A stretch of DNA of 16,662 nucleotides. It comes from CPC320 sp002684375. GTDB lineage: Bacteria > Pseudomonadota > Alphaproteobacteria > Rhodobacterales > Rhodobacteraceae. Position numbers and translations under genes: made by a program. Positions within the stretch are counted from its first letter, which is position 1, and every line of letters starts with the position of its first letter. Positions 1-7,041 of this stretch are shown piece by piece. Below the pieces are notes generated by a model, which worked only from the letters and a program-made list of their open reading frames with translations, did no database searches and was not told the DNA's origin. The stretch is from the NCBI GenBank assembly GCA_965662545.1, contig CBFIHZ010000059.1:1-16662 (forward strand), given 5' to 3'.

Positions 1-33
1 CACTAACAATCGTCTTGGACCAATCAGATGGGG

Positions 34-795
34 CTAGGCAGTGAAGCTGTTGAGGCCAGTAGATGAAGGTGAATTTCCAGCAGCACTTGTAATGTTTGAT
101 TTAACCGTACCGCTTATATTGATAACATTGCCTGTTCCCTCAATAAGGATGGCACTGCTAAGGCTATTGTTGGAGGTAACATGACCTGTGACAGTTGTTG
201 TGTTAGTGTTACCAAGTACATAGATGCCATGAGAGCCATCTGCCGTCACACGACCTGTTACCGTGGTTACGTTATTATTTCCCTGATCCAAAATGCCAAA
301 TGCACTGCTTCCTGCTGTTGAAATTTTGCCGCTTACGATTGTTGTATTCTCGTTGCCCTTATTTTCGAGCCCGTAGGAGAGGCGTGCAGTGGTTGAAATA
401 TCACCAATTATCGTCGATAAGTTATTGTCGCCTTGATTGGTTATGCCAAAACTGCTCGCGCCCGATGTCGTCACAGACCCTGTTAAAGTGGTCGCGTTAT
501 TATTGTCCTTATTTACAATCCCATGACGCGCTCTCCCGGTGGTGCTTATAGAACCGTTTACTAGAACAGTATTATAGTCGCCGCTCGTTTCAATCCCGCT
601 CCCAGATGTAATCGATATGGATCCTGCTGTTGTAACTGTGATCATGTCAGACCCGTCTAATGTATTCCCACCATTTTCGGTTGTTTGCGCCGAATTTATG
701 GTAAAATCCGCGGCCATAACGATATTTGATAATCCACTTGCGCAAATTAGAATGCTGATCCCCGAAAAAATAATGAGATTATAAATGAAGAGCAA
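34..795 (-). CDS. Autotransporter-like secreted repeat protein (N-terminal part, possibly frame-disrupted)
   Basis: The 253-residue product begins with a signal peptide (hydrophobic about residues 5-22, likely cleavage near A28/A29). From about residue 60 to 229 there are seven imperfect repeats of 23-25 residues. Each has the pattern [IV]-[ST]-T-x-G, then G-[IL], then N-x-G-[ND]-x-N and a closing G. Such Gly/Asn/Thr-rich repeats are typical of beta-solenoid passenger domains of type V autotransporters in alphaproteobacteria. The beta-barrel translocator is not in the window. The start is a TTG at 793-795, chosen because AAGGA lies 7 nt upstream and the frame closes soon above it. The frame ends at 34-36, but the minus strand is open in a second frame from there to base 1, so a frameshift may have cut a longer protein. 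The repeats are clear; the autotransporter call is moderate, and no specific function can be given. Confidence 0.6.
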   Translation of the reverse strand: MLFIYNLIIFSGISILICASGLSNIVMAADFTINSAQTTENGGNTLDGSDMITVTTAGSISITSGSGIETSGDYNTVLVNGSISTTGRARHGIVNKDNNNATTLTGSVTTSGASSFGITNQGDNNLSTIIGDISTTARLSYGLENKGNENTTIVSGKISTAGSSAFGILDQGNNNVTTVTGRVTADGSHGIYVLGNTNTTTVTGHVTSNNSLSSAILIEGTGNVINISGTVKSNITSAAGNSPSSTGLNSFTA

Positions 796-802
796 ATTTT
801 GT

Positions 803-807
803 TCCTT
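803..807 (-). promoter_or_regulatory. Shine-Dalgarno fixing the TTG start of the repeat protein
   Basis: On the minus strand AAGGA precedes the TTG at 793-795 with a 7-nt spacer. No ATG start compatible with the complete signal peptide exists in this frame, so this ribosome binding site decides the start. Confidence 0.6.
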
Positions 808-831
808 TCTGACATCGCCATTCAGATTTTA

Positions 832-837
832 ATTATA
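832..837 (-). promoter_or_regulatory. Possible -10 box for the repeat-protein gene
   Basis: A perfect TATAAT reads on the minus strand about 37 bp upstream of the TTG start, below a run of A-tracts that could act as an UP-like element. No matching -35 hexamer is seen at the usual distance, and perfect -10 boxes are common by chance in such AT-rich DNA. Confidence 0.3.
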
Positions 838-1428
838 TTTAACTACCTAGGGTGGCTGATTAATAAAACCTAAGAATTACAAAAAATACAGAAAAAATAT
901 AATATGAAAATACCAAAAAAAATTTTAATTGCTCGAAATATGCGCCCAGTCGGAAAATGACTTCATTTAAGATGAGCACTTTGTTTCAGAGGCCCAATCC
1001 GCCAACCGGACAGCAACGTACAAATGCATGTTCGGTCTGCTACAGGTCCTAAAAAGATGATCTGCCAAGGGAATATGGCCTATATTTATTCACTTCTAGC
1101 TTTTACTAAAAGTATCTGCGCGCTCTTGACCATGATAAAAACTTAAAGAAATTTAAATTCATTTGCGTGCAGAGTTGCCACACTCGCAGAGGCATTTTAG
1201 GGAAATTTCCAAGGTTATTGGAGAATAATTTAAACCCTTATAAAGCCAGTGATTGCTGCGTTCCGTTTCAAGCCAAGGTATCGACTGCCCAAATAAAATA
1301 ATGGCCGCATGGTCGGGGTGCGCCGCATACCGCTATGTAAAACCTTTGTCAGGTTGGAGGCTGATGGGGTTGGCTCAGAGATAAAAGCCCGCAAGTGATG
1401 GGAAATATTTGTAATTTATCAATTAGGG

Positions 1429-1446
1429 GCTGTTTTACGAAACAGC
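1429..1446. repeat. 7-bp inverted repeat / hairpin with TACG loop
   Basis: GCTGTTT (1429-1435) and AAACAGC (1440-1446) form a perfect 7-bp stem around TACG. No T-run follows on either strand, so it is not a standard terminator. It could be an operator or RNA hairpin, or chance. Confidence 0.35.
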
Positions 1447-1752
1447 AGCAGCCATGGCCACCAAATATGCATCTGCAGCCAACTTTGATCCTTTAGCCGA
1501 GGCCAACCTCAACCGAAGCTCTCAACGGCTTGCTATATCGGCCAACATCGGTACTTTTTTGTTGACCGCTCACAAGAATATTTGTGCTATCAGGACATTC
1601 TCGCTCCTGAGTTAAGCTGTGCGAACGCGTATATCCGTTGCACAAACATATTGGTCGGTTCTATGGACTGACCGCTATTGGGTAGATATCCTCAGACGGT
1701 GAGAAAAAGCTATTTCTGTTAAAAAGGCGTGTGCCTAACATAGGATGTTAAG

Positions 1753-2955
1753 ATGATCGACGCATTTATTTGTGACTATATTCGCACACCAATTGGGCGG
1801 TTTGGTGGGGCGTTGTCGTCGGTACGTACCGATGACCTGGCCGCGCTGCCGTTATGTGCTTTGCAACGGCGCAATCCTACATTGGCGTGGGATGTGGTTG
1901 AGGATGTGATCTATGGCTGCGCCAATCAGGCTGGCGAAGACAATCGCAACGTTGCGCGGATGGCGCTGCTTTTGGCGGGCTTGCCGGTTTCAGTACCCGG
2001 CGCAACTGTGAACCGGCTGTGCGGATCGGGCATGAACGCGGTTTTGGATGCGGCCCGCACCATCAAGGCAGGAGAGGCTGAAGTTATGATTGCCGGTGGC
2101 GTAGAGAGCATGTCGCGGGCGCCTTTCGTAATGCCCAAGGCCACCAGCGCTTTTTCGCGGCAGGCTGACATCCACGACACGACCATTGGCTGGCGCTTTA
2201 TTAATCCGGTTCTCAAGGCGCAATATGGTGTGGATTCGATGCCCGAGACTGGAGAGAATGTTGCGGAAGTCTATGGAATTAGTCGCCAAGATCAGGACCG
2301 GTTTGCGCTGGGGTCGCAACAAAAGGCTGCCGCTGCAGAGGTGTCTGGGCGTTTGGCTAAAGAAATTGAGCCGGTCATTGTGCCGCAGCGCAAGGGCGAT
2401 AGTCTTACGGTCGCGCGAGACGAACATCCGCGTCCCACAACGCTTGAAAAACTGGCGGCGTTACCAACACCTTTTAGACAAAAAGGCACCGTCACTGCGG
2501 GGAATGCGTCAGGCGTAAATGACGGTGCAGCGGCTTTGGTGATTGCCTCCGGGACAGCCGTAGAACGCTATGGGTTGACCCCAATGGCGCGTATACTGGG
2601 CGGTGCAATCGCGGGTGTTGAACCGCGTCTTATGGGGATAGGACCCGTACCCGCAACGCAGAAATTATGCGCTCGGCTGGATATAATGCCGTCTGACTTT
2701 GATGTGATCGAATTGAACGAAGCTTTCGCAGCGCAGTCTATTGCCGTGTTGCGACAACTTGGTCTGGACGAGGCGAGCCCCCATATCAACCCCAATGGTG
2801 GGGCGATTGCGCTGGGCCATCCCCTGGGCATGTCCGGGGCGCGTGTGACCGGGTCGGCGGCGCTTGAGTTGCAGCAGACCGGTGGCAAATATGCCTTGGC
2901 AACAATGTGCATCGGCGTTGGCCAAGGTATTGCGATTGCGCTTGAACGACCGTAA
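1753..2955 (+). CDS. pcaF: 3-oxoadipyl-CoA / acetyl-CoA C-acyltransferase (thiolase)
   Basis: The 400-residue protein has the full length of a degradative thiolase. It catalyses CoA-dependent cleavage of a 3-oxoacyl-CoA in the cytoplasm. For PcaF the substrate is 3-oxoadipyl-CoA, giving succinyl-CoA and acetyl-CoA at the end of the beta-ketoadipate pathway. The nucleophile is C90 in the NRLCGSGM motif. N322 and E323 lie in NEAFA, H356 in GGAIALGHPLG, and the second acid/base cysteine C386 in CIGVGQG. The stretch EDNRNVAR near residue 62 followed by the LAGLP block is typical of the PcaF/PaaJ branch rather than PhaA. AGGA lies 7 nt before the ATG. No other pca or paa genes are nearby, so the exact substrate is inferred from motifs only. 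The gene converges on the WD40-cytochrome gene with a gap of about 41 bp in which no clear terminator was seen. Confidence 0.85.
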   Translation: MIDAFICDYIRTPIGRFGGALSSVRTDDLAALPLCALQRRNPTLAWDVVEDVIYGCANQAGEDNRNVARMALLLAGLPVSVPGATVNRLCGSGMNAVLDAARTIKAGEAEVMIAGGVESMSRAPFVMPKATSAFSRQADIHDTTIGWRFINPVLKAQYGVDSMPETGENVAEVYGISRQDQDRFALGSQQKAAAAEVSGRLAKEIEPVIVPQRKGDSLTVARDEHPRPTTLEKLAALPTPFRQKGTVTAGNASGVNDGAAALVIASGTAVERYGLTPMARILGGAIAGVEPRLMGIGPVPATQKLCARLDIMPSDFDVIELNEAFAAQSIAVLRQLGLDEASPHINPNGGAIALGHPLGMSGARVTGSAALELQQTGGKYALATMCIGVGQGIAIALERP

Positions 2956-2996
2956 CCGCCGGGATAGTTTGTTGGACTTTTGTAAGGTTAGCGCGG

Positions 2997-4391
2997 TCAG
3001 GGTCGGGTTGCCGATTGTAAAAACAAGACAAGATCGCGCCGGTCTTCCGCACGCTTGATCCGCTGCACTGGCATTTTTGATCCCGGTGTTACGATGTCGG
3101 GACCAGCGCGGAATAATTCGGCTATGCTTTTTTCATCCCAAATCAACTGGCTGCGTTTTAAGGCATCCGAATATAAATATCCCGGTGCGGTTCCGGCTGT
3201 GCGGCCAAAGACACCATAAAGACTTGGCCCTGCGCGTCTTTTATAGTCGGCATCCAGCGAATGGCAGACGCTGCATTTCTTGGCAAACTGGCGTGCGCCG
3301 TTGCTCATGGTTGAGGTGTCTGGGTGAAAACGTCGTTGTTTGGTGCCCAAGATGCCAAGTGGGTCGCCGCCAAGGTTGATTGTTTCCATCGGTATTGTGG
3401 TGAAATAATCATCAAGACCGGCGACCACGAGACTGGCCGCATGTGATAAAAACGCCAGCCCCCAGACTGGGCCATTGGTTGCTCTAAAATCATTGATCAC
3501 GGCGCTGTGAACCATATCCGCAATGACAACCCGCCCGCTTGCTGTGCCAAAGGCAAGCTTCTGTGTTTCGGGATGGTAATTAATGGCCAGAACAGGGTCT
3601 CGACCATCTGCTAGAGTTACGGCGATGTCGCGATCGTCGAGGGAGAGTATTTTCATTGCTCCCTGCGCCCCGCCAAAGGCAATAAAGCGAAGGTTTTCGT
3701 CCACATGCAGTGCATTTATGCCCCAGCCATTTTTCACCAATGACCGGACATATCGCTCTTCGGATAAGTTCCACAGCCGGATATGACCGTCCCGTCCCGC
3801 GCTGATGATTTGAGACCCATTTTCGATGAATTGTGCTGCCTGAACCGGGCCAATATGGCCTCTCAGTTCGGTAATGGGGGTCATGGTATCAAGGGACCAA
3901 ATTCGCAAACCTCCATCCCAACTGGCGGTTGCCAGCATGGAGGAGTCTGCGGATATAGACAGATGAGCGATCTTTCCTTGATGTACAAACCGGGCAATGG
4001 GCGCGGGATCTGCGCCGTTCCTAATGGCCGTCATATCCCAGATGAGAGCAAGAAAATCATCCCCGCCAGTGGCAAGAAAGCGACCGTCAGGTGAAAAAGC
4101 CGCTGTGACAACCGGAGCGTTGTGCCCGAGCAGCCTATATTTTTCCCCAAAATCTGCGGAATCCCAAAGCACCACAGAATAGTCAAAGCTGACACTCGCT
4201 AATAAATCACCCTGTGGAGCCAATGCAACATCTTTAACGGGTCCACCATGACCTAATACACGGTCAAACGCCACAACTGGCGCTGCGCTTTGTAGCAACC
4301 AAAACGCATAAAACAAAATCCTCAGAGCTTTTGAAACACTTAATGCTTTTGCCATATACAGCCCCAAAACTGCCCATTTGAACGCTAACAT
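2997..4391 (-). CDS. Secreted WD40-propeller / c-type cytochrome fusion protein
   Basis: The 464-residue protein has an N-terminal signal sequence ending near A41. About seven WD40 repeats follow at residues 46-335, with clear GH...D...WD signatures in the first four and weaker ones after. That is enough for a complete seven-bladed propeller. The C-terminal domain (about 362-464) is a class I cytochrome c. The haem is bound through C373-x-x-C376-H377, a GPSLYGVFGR block follows, and M440 in PGSKMP is the likely sixth ligand. The cytochrome domain implies assembly in the periplasm and an electron-transfer role; the partner is unknown. An internal ATG at 4353-4355 (residue 13) gives a more usual signal peptide. 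Neither start has a good ribosome binding site: GAAGG sits only 2 nt before the first ATG. No operon partner is evident. Confidence 0.85.
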   Translation of the reverse strand: MLAFKWAVLGLYMAKALSVSKALRILFYAFWLLQSAAPVVAFDRVLGHGGPVKDVALAPQGDLLASVSFDYSVVLWDSADFGEKYRLLGHNAPVVTAAFSPDGRFLATGGDDFLALIWDMTAIRNGADPAPIARFVHQGKIAHLSISADSSMLATASWDGGLRIWSLDTMTPITELRGHIGPVQAAQFIENGSQIISAGRDGHIRLWNLSEERYVRSLVKNGWGINALHVDENLRFIAFGGAQGAMKILSLDDRDIAVTLADGRDPVLAINYHPETQKLAFGTASGRVVIADMVHSAVINDFRATNGPVWGLAFLSHAASLVVAGLDDYFTTIPMETINLGGDPLGILGTKQRRFHPDTSTMSNGARQFAKKCSVCHSLDADYKRRAGPSLYGVFGRTAGTAPGYLYSDALKRSQLIWDEKSIAELFRAGPDIVTPGSKMPVQRIKRAEDRRDLVLFLQSATRP

Positions 4392-4768
4392 GACCTTCGC
4401 TTATCAGCCTAGTATTTTTTTGATTTAGCGCTTTTAGTCATAAGAGATCTTTTGGGTGTGGCGGAGTTGTGAGATTGTCTTCGATGCTGCATTGGGTGAC
4501 CTGATACATTGATCGTCAGCTTGTGCCGAAGCTTTCATAGTCGTTGGTTTCGCCTAGGTGCGGTGTTGGGGCGCACACACCAGGCTTGCGGCTGTCAGTT
4601 CAGCTGTCTTACCCCTTGTGCATTGTGGTGTTGACAACTGTATGAGACGCTTGTCTTCCCTAATGTCCCCGCATTACTGATGCTCGCCTCAATTTAAGGG
4701 GACTTTTCTAGTCGGGGTTGGCCCGCTGTGGGCTTTGTACATATCCCGCTCCACTCGTGCGTCATGAT
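4392..4768. other. Gene-less gap between two minus-strand genes
   Basis: No reading frame of note was seen in these 377 bases. The region should contain the promoter of the WD40-cytochrome gene (right of 4391) and the 3' end of the dehydrogenase-phosphatase transcript. A GCCC/GGGC stem of 4 bp with a short T-rich tail lies near 4721-4738 on the plus strand, which is the wrong orientation for the minus-strand genes. The base composition is more GC-rich than a usual promoter spacer, so it may be decayed coding DNA. No family was recognised. Confidence 0.4.
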
Positions 4769-5566
4769 TTAGCTGCGGGCGCTGAGCAACCGCTCGGCAA
4801 TTTGCACGAACCCCGCACCACCTTTTTGTGTCGTTACCCATTTTGGTGCTGCGGACAAGCTGTCCTTGAAATCCAGAACATTTGCAACTCCGCAGGAATT
4901 GGTAAAAAAACCAAACATTGGTGCATCGTTTGGACTGTCACCGACAAACACCACAGAGGCGTTCTGCGTCTCAATGTTCAGGCCGAGAATATCGGCGGCA
5001 AAGCGCCGTGACATCGTTAGCTTGTCGTAGACACCGAACCAACCGTTTACATGGATTGAGGACACTTTGGCAATTGCGCCTTCCTGTTCGAATATGGTTT
5101 GAATTCGGGCAATATCTGCAGGCTCTAAGGCGGGCACATCTTCGCAAAAATCGATCGCCAAATCGGCAAGGCGAAAGGGTTGATCGGCTGAAATTGCCGC
5201 GCCGGGCACTTCGACTTCGATCCGTTTCTTTATTGTATCGAACCGGTTAGGATTTTTTAGATGGGCCTCCAGCGCATCATGGTGTTTGCGGATCATTTTC
5301 TTACCCAATGGATCATAGGCATAATAAAACGCGCCGTTTTCACCGACCACACCGTCGACGGGCCAAAAGCGCGCGATCATATCACACCAGCCTGCTGGGC
5401 GCCCGGTAACCGGGGCAACGCGAATGCCGGCGTTGTGCAGATTTTCCAGCGCCGTATAGGCCTCTGCGGTCAAGCGCCCTTCGGTGGTTATTGTGTCATC
5501 AATATCGGCAAGTACGACCTGAATACCGGCTGCCACCTCATGTGGCATTTCTGCGATAGCGCGCAT
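4769..5566 (-). CDS. HAD-superfamily (subclass IIB) phosphatase
   Basis: This 265-residue protein carries all the HAD motifs. Motif I is DIDDT, with nucleophile D21 and general acid/base D23. Motif II is VTGRP (T54), the conserved lysine is probably K182, and motif IV is GDSPND (D210, D214). The cap between motifs II and III, and the VGENGA block at 74-79, fit the Cof/mannosyl-3-phosphoglycerate phosphatase group that acts on small sugar or polyol phosphates. The start codon lies 2 bp after the stop of the upstream AraM-type dehydrogenase. An AGGAG ribosome binding site lies inside that gene's last codons, so the two are probably translationally coupled. A role in removing phosphate from a pathway intermediate or side product, as for AraL next to AraM in Bacillus subtilis, is inference. 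AraL is a different HAD subclass, so the parallel is functional, not orthologous. Confidence 0.8.
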   Translation of the reverse strand: MRAIAEMPHEVAAGIQVVLADIDDTITTEGRLTAEAYTALENLHNAGIRVAPVTGRPAGWCDMIARFWPVDGVVGENGAFYYAYDPLGKKMIRKHHDALEAHLKNPNRFDTIKKRIEVEVPGAAISADQPFRLADLAIDFCEDVPALEPADIARIQTIFEQEGAIAKVSSIHVNGWFGVYDKLTMSRRFAADILGLNIETQNASVVFVGDSPNDAPMFGFFTNSCGVANVLDFKDSLSAAPKWVTTQKGGAGFVQIAERLLSARS

Positions 5567-5568
5567 TG

Positions 5569-6903
5569 TTAAATCTCCTGACCTGCGAGATGTGTGAGTT
5601 GCGCTGTGTGATCGGCAATATCGGCAAACGAAAACCGATTACGCATTTCATGGGCATGGCACACCGCCTCGCGGTAAAAGTCTGTCTGAATCCCAAGTGC
5701 TTTGGCCGTAGTTGGTGCGCCTGACAGCGTCAACCTCTGCGCGAGTGTTTCGACCGGTATCGCTATATCGAGACATTCTCGTCGCAAGTCTGGCCACAGT
5801 TTTTCGATTTTTTTGTTTAGGGCATCTGCCTTTTCTGCATCCAAAGCCTTTTTTGTAATTTCGGCATAGCATTGTGTCGCTACATCTTCGCCCATTCGGG
5901 CGACCATACCGTCAAAATCCAACTGGGTGGGTGACAGAACAGGTGCGGTGTCTGATGAAAGAACCTTGGATTGAATCCGCGCCATGCTTAGTGTTGCAAC
6001 GCCGACTTGCTCTCCGTGTAGGGTGCCGGGATGCCGGTCACCTGCAAAGCAATCGATATAATGCGAGATTTGATGCTCGCCCATTGAGCCGTGGTTGGAA
6101 ATGCCGGTAAAGGAAATACCAAGGCCACACAGGGTCAGCACCCGAAACAAATATCCGACCGCCTCAATATCGCCTTGTGCAATGCCTGCCGCGCGTTCCA
6201 TTAAGAAGATTTCGTCGGGAATTTCTATGATATAGGGTTCGTGATAGTAGGCTGAGCCGAGCAACCGATGGGACATCCACCAATCCACCTGTGCCACGGA
6301 CCGGCACAGGCAATCGCCAAACCCTGCGGCATTCAGATAGGCCGGGGCAGCAGCACATACCTCGAGGTCTACGAAAAACCCGGCGGGGGCCTGTGCGGGC
6401 AGTGAGACTTTTAAGCCGCTATCAAGCGTGATCGATGCGGTCAGTGAGGTATAGCCGTTCATTGACCCCGCTGTTGCAAATACACAGTATCGTCGGTCAT
6501 TTTGAAAGGTTGCAAATTTTGTCAGATCGTTCACAGTTCCTGATCCAACGGCGATCACCGAGGAAAAGCCCGTTAGTTTTTGTTTCAGGTCACGTACCGC
6601 GGCCATATCAGCATGGGGTTTGTCCAGAATAATCTCAGTGACCGGGCCCAGCTCTGATAAGGCACGGGCGACCCGTGCGCCCATAGCGCTATGGGTGTTG
6701 CTGTCACTGACAATGGCAAAGGGTGGTTGAAACCCAAGACTTTTAACCAGATTGGCCTCTTTACCCCGCAGACTTTCCTCCATAATGATCTGGTCATAGG
6801 GTGCTGGGGGATATTTTTTGCCATTGAGGGGGCTGATCCAGCGGCCTTCACGGATGTCATCGATGAGCGAAGTCCAGTTTGCCGGCGCACTGTCTAGGTT
6901 CAA
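5569..6903 (-). CDS. AraM-type sn-glycerol-1-phosphate dehydrogenase family protein
   Basis: This 444-residue iron-containing alcohol dehydrogenase-like protein belongs to the glycerol-1-phosphate dehydrogenase/AraM group. That group reduces dihydroxyacetone phosphate to sn-glycerol-1-phosphate with NAD(P)H, or the reverse. The dinucleotide-binding turn is GSGTVND (120-126), and the TAGSMNGYTS block follows at 144-153. The metal ligands are probably D197 (AGFGDCLCR), H277 (HGSMGEHQISH) and H296 (LHGEQVG). It is longer than Bacillus AraM, with an N-terminal extension and a longer C-terminal part. The start is a TTG at 6901-6903 with AAAGGAG at 6911-6917. The gene diverges from the SorC regulator, and a palindromic operator lies 33 bp upstream. 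Archaeal homologues serve lipid synthesis. Here the catabolic context suggests use of a triose or polyol phosphate, and the true substrate could be another polyol phosphate. Confidence 0.82.
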   Translation of the reverse strand: MNLDSAPANWTSLIDDIREGRWISPLNGKKYPPAPYDQIIMEESLRGKEANLVKSLGFQPPFAIVSDSNTHSAMGARVARALSELGPVTEIILDKPHADMAAVRDLKQKLTGFSSVIAVGSGTVNDLTKFATFQNDRRYCVFATAGSMNGYTSLTASITLDSGLKVSLPAQAPAGFFVDLEVCAAAPAYLNAAGFGDCLCRSVAQVDWWMSHRLLGSAYYHEPYIIEIPDEIFLMERAAGIAQGDIEAVGYLFRVLTLCGLGISFTGISNHGSMGEHQISHYIDCFAGDRHPGTLHGEQVGVATLSMARIQSKVLSSDTAPVLSPTQLDFDGMVARMGEDVATQCYAEITKKALDAEKADALNKKIEKLWPDLRRECLDIAIPVETLAQRLTLSGAPTTAKALGIQTDFYREAVCHAHEMRNRFSFADIADHTAQLTHLAGQEI

Positions 6904-6910
6904 ATGTCTT

Positions 6911-6917
6911 CTCCTTT
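6911..6917 (-). promoter_or_regulatory. Shine-Dalgarno fixing the TTG start of the dehydrogenase
   Basis: AAAGGAG reads on the minus strand 7 nt before the TTG at 6901-6903. It is the only strong ribosome binding site here and supports the TTG start. Confidence 0.7.
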
Positions 6918-6935
6918 GAAATTCACTATTAACCT

Positions 6936-6955
6936 ATGCTATTCTTAATTAGCAT
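6936..6955. promoter_or_regulatory. Palindromic operator A in the dehydrogenase/regulator divergent region
   Basis: ATGCTA (6936-6941) and TAGCAT (6950-6955) form a perfect 6-bp inverted repeat with an 8-bp spacer. The same element, with a degenerate left half, recurs at 12452-12471. It lies between the divergent AraM-type dehydrogenase and the SorC regulator, so it probably binds that regulator, which would also control its own gene. The left half overlaps the proposed minus-strand -10 box. Repressor binding there would block RNA polymerase. Confidence 0.6.
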
Positions 6956-6962
6956 TTGTCAA
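6936..6962 (-). promoter_or_regulatory. Promoter for the dehydrogenase-phosphatase operon
   Basis: On the minus strand a consensus -35 TTGACA (6957-6962) is followed after a short 15-nt spacer by TAGCAT (6936-6941), a 4/6 match to -10. The TTG start lies about 33 bp further on. The short spacer and weak -10 fit a regulated promoter. The operator palindrome fills the space between and overlaps the -10. Confidence 0.5.
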
Positions 6963-7025
6963 GCTGAGCCGATTGGATTAGATTTGTCATTAGGCGGCAA
7001 TGCCACGGGCTAGGGTTTTGCTTAC

Positions 7026-7031
7026 AGGAGG
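7026..7031 (+). promoter_or_regulatory. Shine-Dalgarno deciding the regulator start
   Basis: A perfect AGGAGG lies 10 nt before the ATG at 7042. The upstream in-frame ATG at 7000 has only a weak site, so 7042 is the better start. Confidence 0.7.
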
Positions 7032-7041
7032 TTGGGATAGA

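Larger units (their letters stand above)
796..1752. other. Gene-poor intergenic region
   Basis: No convincing gene is seen here. The part next to the repeat-protein gene (about 830-930) is very AT-rich and holds spaced A-tracts (881-886, 892-897, 907-910, 915-922). A TATAAT box for the minus strand lies at 832-837, about 37 bp upstream of the TTG start, with no good -35 partner. A 7-bp hairpin lies at 1429-1446. A 54-codon frame at 1454-1615 has no recognisable family and no good ribosome binding site. The region probably contains the promoters for the flanking divergent genes and may hold decayed coding DNA, but no transposase or inverted repeat ends were recognised. Confidence 0.5.

Noticed and set aside
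300..551. Plus-strand open frame opposite the repeat protein
   Set aside because: It is antisense to a clear repeat-bearing coding region and has no protein-like features.
1454..1615. 54-codon open frame (MATKYASAANF...) in the 796-1752 gap
   Set aside because: No good ribosome binding site, no recognisable family, and its length is easily reached by chance.
1653..1673. Imperfect inverted repeat GGTCGGTTC / GACTGACC upstream of the thiolase
   Set aside because: Mismatches in the stem and no second copy; not enough to call an operator.
4721..4738. GCCC/GGGC stem followed by TTTGT
   Set aside because: It points along the plus strand, while both neighbouring genes are on the minus strand. The stem is only 4 bp.
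7000..7041. Upstream ATG of the SorC regulator
   Set aside because: Weak ribosome binding site, compared with a perfect AGGAGG 10 nt before the ATG at 7042.
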